Shown: positions 33,253 through 40,298 of the stretch, piece after piece
How positions within the stretch are numbered: position 1 is the first letter of the stretch
How the letters are laid out: each line of letters opens with the position of its first letter
From: Paenibacillus solanacearum
GTDB taxonomy: Bacteria > Bacillota > Bacilli > Paenibacillales > NBRC-103111
Direction of reading: 5' to 3'
Assembly: GCF_910593845.1 (NCBI RefSeq)
Contig: NZ_CAJVAS010000050.1
Location: forward strand, 1-44,603
Length of the DNA: 44,603 nt
Translations under genes and position numbers: made by a program
The notes under the pieces: generated by a model
Seen by the model: only the letters and a program-made list of their open reading frames with translations
Databases searched by the model: none
What the model was told of the DNA's origin: nothing

Positions 33253-34425
33253 TTACATTCGTTGGTGCACTTTCGCTGCATCCTGCTCCCCCGCAGGTCG
33301 CCGCTCGCGGAAAAATAGCTTCATCATCGGCGGCGTGACCAGCGTCGTGACGAGAACGACGACGACAATGACCGCGAACATCTCTGTGCTTAACAGGCCG
33401 GAATCGAGCCCCATCGCGGCAATGATCAGCGCCACTTCCCCGCGCGACACCATCGCGGCGCCGATACCAAGCGAGCTTCTCCACTGAAACCCTGCGAGCC
33501 TGGCTCCAATCGCCGATCCGACCAGCTTGGTCAATATCGCCAACACGCTCAATCCGACGATCAATCCGATATGACTGCCGATGCCGATAAATTCCGCCGT
33601 CACCCCGATCGACGTGAAGAAGACCGGAACGAAGATGGAATATCCGATCGTCTCCACCTTCTCGAATACTTCATGCTTGTATTTCGTCAAGCTGATGGCG
33701 ACTCCGGCGATATAGGCACCGATGATCCCGGCCACGCCCGCCGACTCCGCCATATAGGCATAGACGAAACAAATGATCAGAGCCGCCGAGATGACGGTTT
33801 CGGTCACCCGCAGCGGAGCGAACCGGCTCAGCGCCCAAGGCACCACCTTCCAAGCCAGCAAGATCGCGACGGCGAAGAAGATTACTTTTTTGAGAACGAC
33901 CATCCCCAGGTTCACATCACCGCCCGCAAAGCTCATCACGAAAGCTAATGCGATAATGACGAGAATATCGTCGATCACGGCCGCCCCCAATATTGTGGTG
34001 CCCTCTCTGGACTTCATTTTCCCCATTTCTTTCAGTGCCTGAACGGAGATGCTGACGCTAGTGGCCGATAGCAGCAGGCCAAGAAAGATCGATTGCATCG
34101 GCGGAAGGTCGATAACCAGACCCGCCGCATACCCGAGTGTAAACGGGACGAGAATACCGAGCACGCCGACATAACCCGAGGCTTTGCCCGTGCTCTTGAA
34201 CTGCTCGGTGTCGGTCTCCAGGCCCGCGATGAACATAAGCAGGATGACGCCGATTTGGCTGATCTCCTGAATCATCTCCGTATTGGTGACGACGCCCAGC
34301 ACGGTTGGACCCAGAACGATTCCGATCAGGAGCTTGCCGAGCACGGACGGCTGCCCGAGCTTGACGCTGATGTCCCCGGCAATTTTGGAAGCAAATAAAA
34401 TAATGGCTAATTGAAAAATGAGCAT
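33253..34425 (-). CDS. CPA2-type cation/proton antiporter
   Basis: 390 residues, about 12 helices, Na+/H+ or K+/H+ exchanger family (NapA/KefB-like). The paired aspartates AAVIDDILVII of the ion site are present, with AGLETDTEQFKSTGK and VSRGEVALIIAAMG, typical of CPA2. It has no C-terminal RCK domain. A potassium role fits the osmoregulatory neighbours (BCCT, opuA, opuC), but ion specificity cannot be read. ATG 34425 has an AGGTGGAG site. A strongly folding leader lies 60 bases upstream. Confidence 0.9.
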   Translation of the reverse strand: MLIFQLAIILFASKIAGDISVKLGQPSVLGKLLIGIVLGPTVLGVVTNTEMIQEISQIGVILLMFIAGLETDTEQFKSTGKASGYVGVLGILVPFTLGYAAGLVIDLPPMQSIFLGLLLSATSVSISVQALKEMGKMKSREGTTILGAAVIDDILVIIALAFVMSFAGGDVNLGMVVLKKVIFFAVAILLAWKVVPWALSRFAPLRVTETVISAALIICFVYAYMAESAGVAGIIGAYIAGVAISLTKYKHEVFEKVETIGYSIFVPVFFTSIGVTAEFIGIGSHIGLIVGLSVLAILTKLVGSAIGARLAGFQWRSSLGIGAAMVSRGEVALIIAAMGLDSGLLSTEMFAVIVVVVLVTTLVTPPMMKLFFRERRPAGEQDAAKVHQRM

Positions 34426-34484
34426 GGAACTCCACCTTTCTGCGATAACGTTAGGATGCGTAATTTAAGGTCAAACAACACAAA

Positions 34485-34539
34485 GAGGACCCTGTACCAC
34501 AGCCGCTAGACATAGCGGTGCCCTGGTGACAGACTCCTC
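34485..34539 (-). ncRNA. Structured leader or terminator hairpin before the antiporter
   Basis: One compound hairpin of 55 bases: GAGGA (34485-34489) pairs with TCCTC (34535-34539); CTGTACCA (34492-34499) pairs with TGGTgACAG (34524-34532) with a one-base bulge; CCGCTA (34503-34508) pairs with TAGCGG (34513-34518) around a GACA loop. An internal loop separates the inner stem. On the minus strand it is followed by TTTGTGTTGTTTG, so it may be a terminator of the BCCT gene, an attenuator, or a regulatory RNA of the antiporter. I do not recognise a known riboswitch family. Confidence 0.5.
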
Positions 34540-34611
34540 CAAAGTAAGGCCTATTCTGTTGTTCGATAACTTAATACGCGCGAAAGGCTCACCGGTTTCA
34601 AAAAAGTTGAT

Positions 34612-36141
34612 TTATGGCTGCTCTTCGTGGATGAGGGCTTCCAACGCGCTGCGGAACTGCTTCTCCTTCTTGCGGCGGGCCCGCGCTTCTTCCTTCAACG
34701 AGCGCAGCAGCGAGCGGCACATGAACGCCATGATGATGGCGAAGGGAAGCGCGGTCACGATCGAGGCGGTCTGCAGCGCCTGCAGTCCTTGGCTGAGCAG
34801 CAGCACGATGGCGATCGCCGACTGGACGAGTCCCCACGTTAGTTTGATTTTAGCCGAAGGCGTCAGATTGCCCCCGGTTGAGAACATCCCGAGCACGAAT
34901 GTCGCCGAATCAGCCGAGGTCACAAAAAAGCAGACGATCAGCGCAGTCGCGATGAACGCGAGCAGCCTGCCGAATTGAAGGTGCTCAAGTGAGACGAACA
35001 GTGCAGAGGTTACGTCCTTGCTGACCGCAGCCGCCAAATTGACGCCCTCCAGCATCTGCTGATGCAGCCCGGTGCCGCCGAAGACGGAAAACCAGATCAA
35101 GCTGAACAGGCTTGGGATAAACAAAACGCCCAGCACAAACTCCTTGATCGTGCGCCCCCTGGAAACGCGGGCAATGAACATGCCGACGAACGGCGCCCAT
35201 GAAATCCACCATGCCCAGTAAAACAATGTCCAGTTGCTGACCCAGGTGCCTTGCGTGAACGGAGTGAGCCTCAGGCTCATTTGAATCAAATTTTGCAAAT
35301 AACCGCCTAACGACAAGGTAAACGTATCCAGCACAAATGTAGTCGGGCCAAGCACGAATGTGCAGAGCAGCAGACCTAGCGCGAATAATAGATTGGCATT
35401 GCTTAATATTTTGATGCCGCGGTCTAGCCCCGACAACGTAGAAATCATGTAGAGAATCGTAAGCAGCGCAAGAATGGTGAGCTGGATGCCAGTCTGGTTC
35501 GGGACTCCCCACAGAAACTGGAGCCCCCCGTTAATTTGCAGCGTGCCGAGTCCCAAGGAAGTCGCGACGCCGAAAGCGGTGGCAATAATGGAGAGAATGT
35601 CGATCGCTTTGCCGAGCGGACCGTTCACTTTGTCGCCCAGCAGCGGATAAAACGTCTGACTGATGAGTGCTGTCCGTTTTTTTCGATATTGAAAGTATGC
35701 AAGCGTGACGCCAACGACGGAGTATACTGCCCACGGATGCAGCCCCCAATGGAAAAAAGCGTACCGCATCGCGAGCTGCGCCGCTTCCGCCGATTCGCTC
35801 GCCGCCCCCTGCGGCGGCGTTACGTAATGAGACAGCGGTTCCGCAACACCCCAGAACACTAGACCGATTCCCATCCCCGCGCTGAACAGCATCGCAAACC
35901 AGGTGAGATCAGAAAACTCGGGTTCATCGTCATCATCCCCAAGCCGGATGTTCCCGTACTTGCTGAACGCCAAGTATACGACGAAAATCAAGAAGCCGAA
36001 CGCCGCGAACAAGTACAACCATCCGAACCGGCCTGTCGTAAAAGCGAAGAATTGGGAGGCTTGCTCGGAAAGACCTTCCGGGCTAATCGCTCCCCATAAG
36101 ACGAATAAAATAATAACCGCAACCGAAATACCGAATACCAT
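34612..36141 (-). CDS. BCCT-family betaine/choline carrier
   Basis: 509 residues with 12 predicted helices. Hallmarks are AGMGIGLVFWGVAEPLSHY (the substrate region), FHWGLHPWAVYSVVG, and the aromatic WTLFYWAWWISWAPFVGMFIARVSRGRTI with the tryptophan cluster that binds trimethylammonium groups. The C-terminal tail is charged and short. It cotransports betaine-type osmolytes with Na+ or H+. The start ATG 36141 follows GGAGG; a perfect palindrome lies at 36152-36167. Specificity (glycine betaine, choline, carnitine) cannot be read from the sequence. Confidence 0.93.
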   Translation of the reverse strand: MVFGISVAVIILFVLWGAISPEGLSEQASQFFAFTTGRFGWLYLFAAFGFLIFVVYLAFSKYGNIRLGDDDDEPEFSDLTWFAMLFSAGMGIGLVFWGVAEPLSHYVTPPQGAASESAEAAQLAMRYAFFHWGLHPWAVYSVVGVTLAYFQYRKKRTALISQTFYPLLGDKVNGPLGKAIDILSIIATAFGVATSLGLGTLQINGGLQFLWGVPNQTGIQLTILALLTILYMISTLSGLDRGIKILSNANLLFALGLLLCTFVLGPTTFVLDTFTLSLGGYLQNLIQMSLRLTPFTQGTWVSNWTLFYWAWWISWAPFVGMFIARVSRGRTIKEFVLGVLFIPSLFSLIWFSVFGGTGLHQQMLEGVNLAAAVSKDVTSALFVSLEHLQFGRLLAFIATALIVCFFVTSADSATFVLGMFSTGGNLTPSAKIKLTWGLVQSAIAIVLLLSQGLQALQTASIVTALPFAIIMAFMCRSLLRSLKEEARARRKKEKQFRSALEALIHEEQP

Positions 36142-36151
36142 GCCAACCTCC

Positions 36152-36167
36152 GGGGAAACGTTTCCCC
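36152..36167. promoter_or_regulatory. Perfect 16-bp palindrome before the BCCT gene
   Basis: GGGGAAACGTTTCCCC, centred on AACGTT, directly upstream of the ribosome binding site of the BCCT gene. The GAAACGTTTC core resembles LacI-family operators. In RNA it would form a hairpin that could mask the start. Confidence 0.55.
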
Positions 36168-36220
36168 TAAGATTCCCGTATTGCCGGCAAGTTATTCCGG
36201 AGGCTTACCACACGGATAAC

Positions 36221-36547
36221 TTATAATACCGCTACCATTGCGTCCCACATCGCATCGCACAGCTCTGCCGCTTTCGCTTCGAAGCCCGGCATCTTGACGA
36301 TCCACTCGTTCCAAGCGCTGTCGATAGTCGGCCTATGCCCCTGCTGCGCCATATACGCCATCATTTGCCCGATCGTAAGCAATGGCAGCGACCTGCCCTT
36401 ATCCACACCGCTCAAGTAGTAGATCATCTCTTCTTGGCCGCTGAACAAGATATACTCGCCTTCTTGCGGAACCCACCAGGAGCGAAGCTTCTCCTGCTGC
36501 CGCTCCGAAAGCCGTTCCAGATGGACGGCAGTAATTCTTTGAAGCAT
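36221..36547 (-). CDS. Small unknown protein
   Basis: 108 residues from ATG 36547. Earlier in-frame Met at 36553 leaves no room for the GGGGGG site (36554-36559); the open frame up to 36670 overlaps the neighbouring small gene. No membrane helix or signal. It is acidic and aromatic (EEYILFSGQEEMIYYLSGVDKG, WNEWIVKMPGFEAKAAELCDAMWDAMVAVL). No family recognised. It lies 20 bases after the 54-codon gene and probably shares its message. Confidence 0.65.
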   Translation of the reverse strand: MLQRITAVHLERLSERQQEKLRSWWVPQEGEYILFSGQEEMIYYLSGVDKGRSLPLLTIGQMMAYMAQQGHRPTIDSAWNEWIVKMPGFEAKAAELCDAMWDAMVAVL

Positions 36548-36567
36548 AGGCATCCCCCCGCAGTGCC

Positions 36568-36732
36568 TTATTTCGTTCGCTGCGAATTTTTCCGTTTCTC
36601 GATCACCTCTTCCTTGGTCGGTACGATCAGCTCCGTTTCCGGCCGTTTCCAGCCGTCGTCGCAATGGCAAAATCCGTTTTCATCCTTGAACAAAATTTCA
36701 ACCACTTTCCCGTCTTTTGTTTTCATAATCAT
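36568..36732 (-). CDS. Very small unknown protein (54 residues)
   Basis: A clean minus-strand ORF from ATG 36732 to TAA 36568-36570, too short for common gene callers. It begins MIMKTKDGKVVEILFKDE and contains GFCHCDDGWKRPETELIVP, a compact beta-type start with a CxC pair and a basic tail. AAAGGGGAA lies a little far (12 bases) upstream. Codon use is normal for the neighbourhood, and it is followed at once by the 108-residue gene, which supports an operon. Function unknown. Confidence 0.6.
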   Translation of the reverse strand: MIMKTKDGKVVEILFKDENGFCHCDDGWKRPETELIVPTKEEVIEKRKNSQRTK

Positions 36733-37169
36733 GTCCGGTTATTCCCCTTTCGCCGGCTTGATGAGAGAAGCTTGTGCATGAAGCTTCTGGGATGGATGGA
36801 GCGCTGTTGTAACCGCAATGCAAAAAGCCCGCAGCAGGCTTGCTTTGAACGCGAGGAAGGCAACGATCAACAGCTAGGCGGCGGGCCATGGAAAAAGTGC
36901 AAAAAAAGACCCGGCTCACGGGTCAACATATATGCTATACGTATGCATAAAGTCATGGAAATTGACCCATCCACTGCTGACGAGGTTAGCTGCCGGGCTC
37001 GGGAAAGATGGTTCCCTACATTGCTGATTCGCCCCAAAATCGTTGGTTCCCCCGCTTCCCGGCCCATAGATAGTCGGGAATTAAGCGTATTCTTATCATA
37101 CAATACTCGTTCAACTTTCGTCAAACAAATCCCCTGCTCTACAAGCATATGTCGCATCGTGTCGTTTGT
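36733..37169. other. Intergenic region
   Basis: 437 bases without a supportable gene. It contains the methyltransferase terminator (36901-36924) and an imperfect dyad ATGC-ATAC/GTAT-GCAT near 36933-36949. Short ORFs on both strands lack ribosome binding sites. The promoter for the two small genes should be in its lower part. Confidence 0.55.
36901..36924 (-). terminator. Terminator of the methyltransferase gene
   Basis: GACCCG (36908-36913) and CGGGTC (36919-36924), followed on the minus strand by seven Ts (36901-36907). It lies about 245 bases after the methyltransferase stop. Confidence 0.8.
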
Positions 37170-37931
37170 TTACTTGTGCGCGCCGATCTGCGACTCTGGT
37201 TTCGTCGCGGCGATCATCAGAAACATCGGGCGGCGCAATTCATCCCGCATGCCGGGAATCTGATCTAACATCTGTTGCGGCGGCTTCGGCTCGGATACCC
37301 CCGTTATCGTGAAGCCGGATTCAAGCAGCGCTTGGATATAGGAGGCGAAAGTGCGGTGGTACTTGACGACATCATTGTCCAAAAATCGGGTCTGCCGTAC
37401 GCCTTCACTCTGATAATGGTCGACAGGCCAGTGCAGCCGCTCGCCCTGCGTGCCATATACCCAGTCTTGGGCTGCCACCGCGGTGAAGATCGGATGCTCG
37501 ACCGAAAACACGAAGGTGCCGTCCGGTGCGAGAAATCGGTAGATGTTCCGGCAGATACTTTCAAAGGATTCGATATAATGGAGCGCGAGCGAGCTGATAA
37601 CGACATCGAATGATTCTCTGGCAAAGGCCATCTCTTCGATCGCCATGCAGCGATATTCGATGGCGGCATCGTCGGTGCTTGCTCTGGCACGGGCAAGCAT
37701 GTTCTCTGACAGGTCAATGCCGATTACGCTCTCGGCCTTGCGCTCACGCGCATACCGGCAGTGCCAGCCGAAGCCGCAGCCTATATCCAGCACGCGCCGG
37801 CCTTGCAGCTCCGGCAGCATCGCCCGAAAGGCGTGCCATTCGCCGGCCGCCTCCAATCCGCCCACCGATCTTGCCATTTGGCTGTAGCTTGCGAAAAATT
37901 CCGGATCGTCGTATTTATTTTGTTTCATCAT
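37170..37931 (-). CDS. SAM-dependent class I methyltransferase
   Basis: 253 residues from ATG 37931 (GGAAGGG upstream). It has the Methyltransf_11/25 fold: motif I VLDIGCGFGWHCRYA, acidic end of strand 2 IGIDLSENM, motif FDVVISSLALHYI and FSVEHPIF. The N-terminus (YDDPEFFASYSQMARSVGGLEAAGEWHAF) is characteristic of a group annotated as methyltransferases of unknown substrate; UbiE/biotin-synthesis relatives are similar but the substrate is not identifiable. The gene lies 112 bases downstream of the STAND regulator on the same strand and may be its target. Confidence 0.85.
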   Translation of the reverse strand: MMKQNKYDDPEFFASYSQMARSVGGLEAAGEWHAFRAMLPELQGRRVLDIGCGFGWHCRYARERKAESVIGIDLSENMLARARASTDDAAIEYRCMAIEEMAFARESFDVVISSLALHYIESFESICRNIYRFLAPDGTFVFSVEHPIFTAVAAQDWVYGTQGERLHWPVDHYQSEGVRQTRFLDNDVVKYHRTFASYIQALLESGFTITGVSEPKPPQQMLDQIPGMRDELRRPMFLMIAATKPESQIGAHK

Positions 37932-38043
37932 GCTACTTCCCTTCCGTTCATGTTCGATCGTCTGTCGTGAATCCGTCTCGAAGCGGCAAAGACGCTTGAC
38001 CGGCTCTGTTCCGTTCGATCTGTCTTGTGATGCATGCTTCCTC

Positions 38044-40161
38044 TCATCCGGTCCCCTTCCCCCCATCAGCCAGCGATTGCGTCAGTACATGGGCCAGATG
38101 GCTCACCGCTTGCTGCGAATGCCGGTAAAACGTGGTCCGGCTCATATGAAACGCTTCGGCGAGCTGATTCTTGTTCAGCTCTTTGCACAGAAAGCTTTCC
38201 CACAAAATGCGCTGCTCTAGCCGCGTTAGCGGGAACGGCGGATTGTCCTCGGTCAGGATGGCCCGTACGCAAGCTTGGACGGCTGCCCCCGAGACCCGCA
38301 GCTGCCGGACGATAGGCAGCTGCTCCAGCTTGTCGTATTCGGACAAATGATGGAGAATCTGCTTCGTCTCAATCGCATCGATGCCGGCATCCGGCTCTTG
38401 CCCGGCCACGGTGGCCGGCCCGCCGGATGCCGTTTGCTGAATGACACGCTGTACCCACTCTTCAAAGGTAATGTGCCGGAAATCCAGCTCCCACCAATTC
38501 AATTGGCCGCCGGTCGAACCATCCTGCCGATGCCTGTCCTTCGCCTGAAATCCCAATATCGGCAGCAGCATGCTAAGCTGCGGGTCGGACGTGAAGAGGA
38601 TTGCCCGCCAGCCGCTTGTCATATGGATCAGCCATTGCTGCATGAGCATGGCGCCCAGTTCTTCGGGGCCATACCACGACTGGTTTACGTCAACCGCAGC
38701 CAGCAGGATGCACAAGGTGTCCGCCGCCTCCGCAGGAACACGACGCAGATGAACGCTTTCTTCTCCGAGCATCGGAAGCAGCGACGGCGCAAACCGCTCC
38801 AGCAATGGCACGGACTGCACATGGAGCCGGAAACCTGCGCAAAATCCGAGCGGTATTCCCGTGTCGCTTCGCACAATACAGAACCCTTCTGGGCTATGCA
38901 GGGCGATTTCGTCGAGAACCGCATGGCAGTCTTCTGCCCGGACCAGCTCCGACTGCCAGTCGGCACGTGCTAGGGAATCGGCGAGAAACCGGTGCAGGAA
39001 AGGCAAATCCTCCGGCCGATACGGTATCGGCTCCCCCGGCCGAAGGGCAGACGAGAAGTCGACATACGCATGGGCAGAAGGCAGAAACTCACGGTACAGC
39101 TCCAGCACATGGGAGGCGATGCGCATTTGCGTTCGCCGGTCCACCGTGCGGAATCGCTCAGCCAGCAGCCGCAGCGCCCGATGGCGAAGCGATTGGAACC
39201 GCTGCGGGTGACGGCGGCTGTAATCGTCCCGCAGCAGACGGGATACGACATGATGCAAGGATAAGCCTTGAGGCGTGGCACGGACGAACGACATGGAGGC
39301 CAGCTCATGAAATTCGCCGGGCGTGACCGGCTTGTCCAGCAAAGCGTTCAGCAGGAGCGGATCTCCCGCCGGCAGCAGCGACAACGCCGTCAAGGCGCGA
39401 TGCAGCGCCGGCGAGGCCGCTTCACGCAGCCAATCGGCGCTCAGCATAGCCGGAATTTCATTCGAACGGTCACGCAGCTCTCCGCCGCGTGACCGAAGCA
39501 GATCGACGGTCAGCGAGAGAAGCAGCGGATGCCCGTCGGTCTTTTGGACAACTTCCGTCTGTACCTTCGTTACCAGACCGCTCTCCCGCAAATAATCCAT
39601 CACCTGCGCACGCGTGAACAGCCCGAGCGGGAACGTCTCGATCCGCCCGCCGCCGCCCCAAGCGGGATTCATGTGCCACCTATCGGACAGGCCGCCGCGC
39701 GAGGCGACGACGAGCAGCACCTCGGATGACTCCAGCTGCGGCAAGAAGCTCGTCAGCAGCCAGCCCTCCAGTTGATCCAGGCGCTCGCCATTGTCCACCA
39801 TGAGCACAGTTCGCTGACGCGACAGCTCGCCGACCACGTGAGGCAGAAGGCCGGTCCCCGGCTCTCTCCTTCTGCCATATTCGCTCTCCAGTGCCAGCTC
39901 AAGGCTCGACAGGAACGTGCCCGACGTGGCCAGCTCGCCCTGTCCGTCCAGCCACAATGCAAGCGCGGACGAACGACTAGCCCGATGGGCCATTTCGGCG
40001 AGCAGCGTTGTCTTGCCGATGCCTCCGATCCCCGAGATCGAGAAGATCCGCGCAATAGCATGAGGGCCGGCCAGCCACTGCTCCAGACGGTCCAATTCCC
40101 GCTCGAAGCCAATTACTCGACGACGGGAAGCAGGGTTTCCCGAAATCAAAATGGATTCCAT
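38044..40161 (-). CDS. STAND-type ATPase regulator with GNAT-like and HTH regions
   Basis: 705 residues from ATG 40161; a TTG at 40197 gives 717. N-terminal NB-ARC/AAA ATPase: P-loop GIGGIGKTTLL (44-54), Walker B VLMVDNGERLD (119-129), VVASRGG. Then a helical winged region (200-370). Residues about 405-540 resemble an acetyltransferase fold (GFCIVRSDTGIPLGFCAGFRLHV, then ILFTSDPQLSMLLPILGFQAK), a segment I call GNAT-like from the pattern only. The C-terminus (663-690, NKNQLAEAFHMSRTTFYRHSQQAVSHLA) is a helix-turn-helix for DNA binding. It could be an ATP-dependent switch regulator. No signal or membrane segment. Upstream of it is the divergent surface-protein gene. Confidence 0.75.
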   Translation of the reverse strand: MESILISGNPASRRRVIGFERELDRLEQWLAGPHAIARIFSISGIGGIGKTTLLAEMAHRASRSSALALWLDGQGELATSGTFLSSLELALESEYGRRREPGTGLLPHVVGELSRQRTVLMVDNGERLDQLEGWLLTSFLPQLESSEVLLVVASRGGLSDRWHMNPAWGGGGRIETFPLGLFTRAQVMDYLRESGLVTKVQTEVVQKTDGHPLLLSLTVDLLRSRGGELRDRSNEIPAMLSADWLREAASPALHRALTALSLLPAGDPLLLNALLDKPVTPGEFHELASMSFVRATPQGLSLHHVVSRLLRDDYSRRHPQRFQSLRHRALRLLAERFRTVDRRTQMRIASHVLELYREFLPSAHAYVDFSSALRPGEPIPYRPEDLPFLHRFLADSLARADWQSELVRAEDCHAVLDEIALHSPEGFCIVRSDTGIPLGFCAGFRLHVQSVPLLERFAPSLLPMLGEESVHLRRVPAEAADTLCILLAAVDVNQSWYGPEELGAMLMQQWLIHMTSGWRAILFTSDPQLSMLLPILGFQAKDRHRQDGSTGGQLNWWELDFRHITFEEWVQRVIQQTASGGPATVAGQEPDAGIDAIETKQILHHLSEYDKLEQLPIVRQLRVSGAAVQACVRAILTEDNPPFPLTRLEQRILWESFLCKELNKNQLAEAFHMSRTTFYRHSQQAVSHLAHVLTQSLADGGKGTG

Positions 40162-40298
40162 CCCGTTCACTTCTTTCCGAACGATAAATTGAAACAAATT
40201 TGAAACACACAGTCGTTTCTATCTATTTTACACTACAAGAAGCATCCGAATAAACGATTTTCCTGATTGATTTCATTTGCAAAAGGAGATTTACAGCC

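Noticed and set aside
34485..34539. Assigning the hairpin leader to the ydaO, yybP-ykoY or M-box riboswitch
   Set aside because: The conserved core sequences I know for those families are not visible, so no family name is given.
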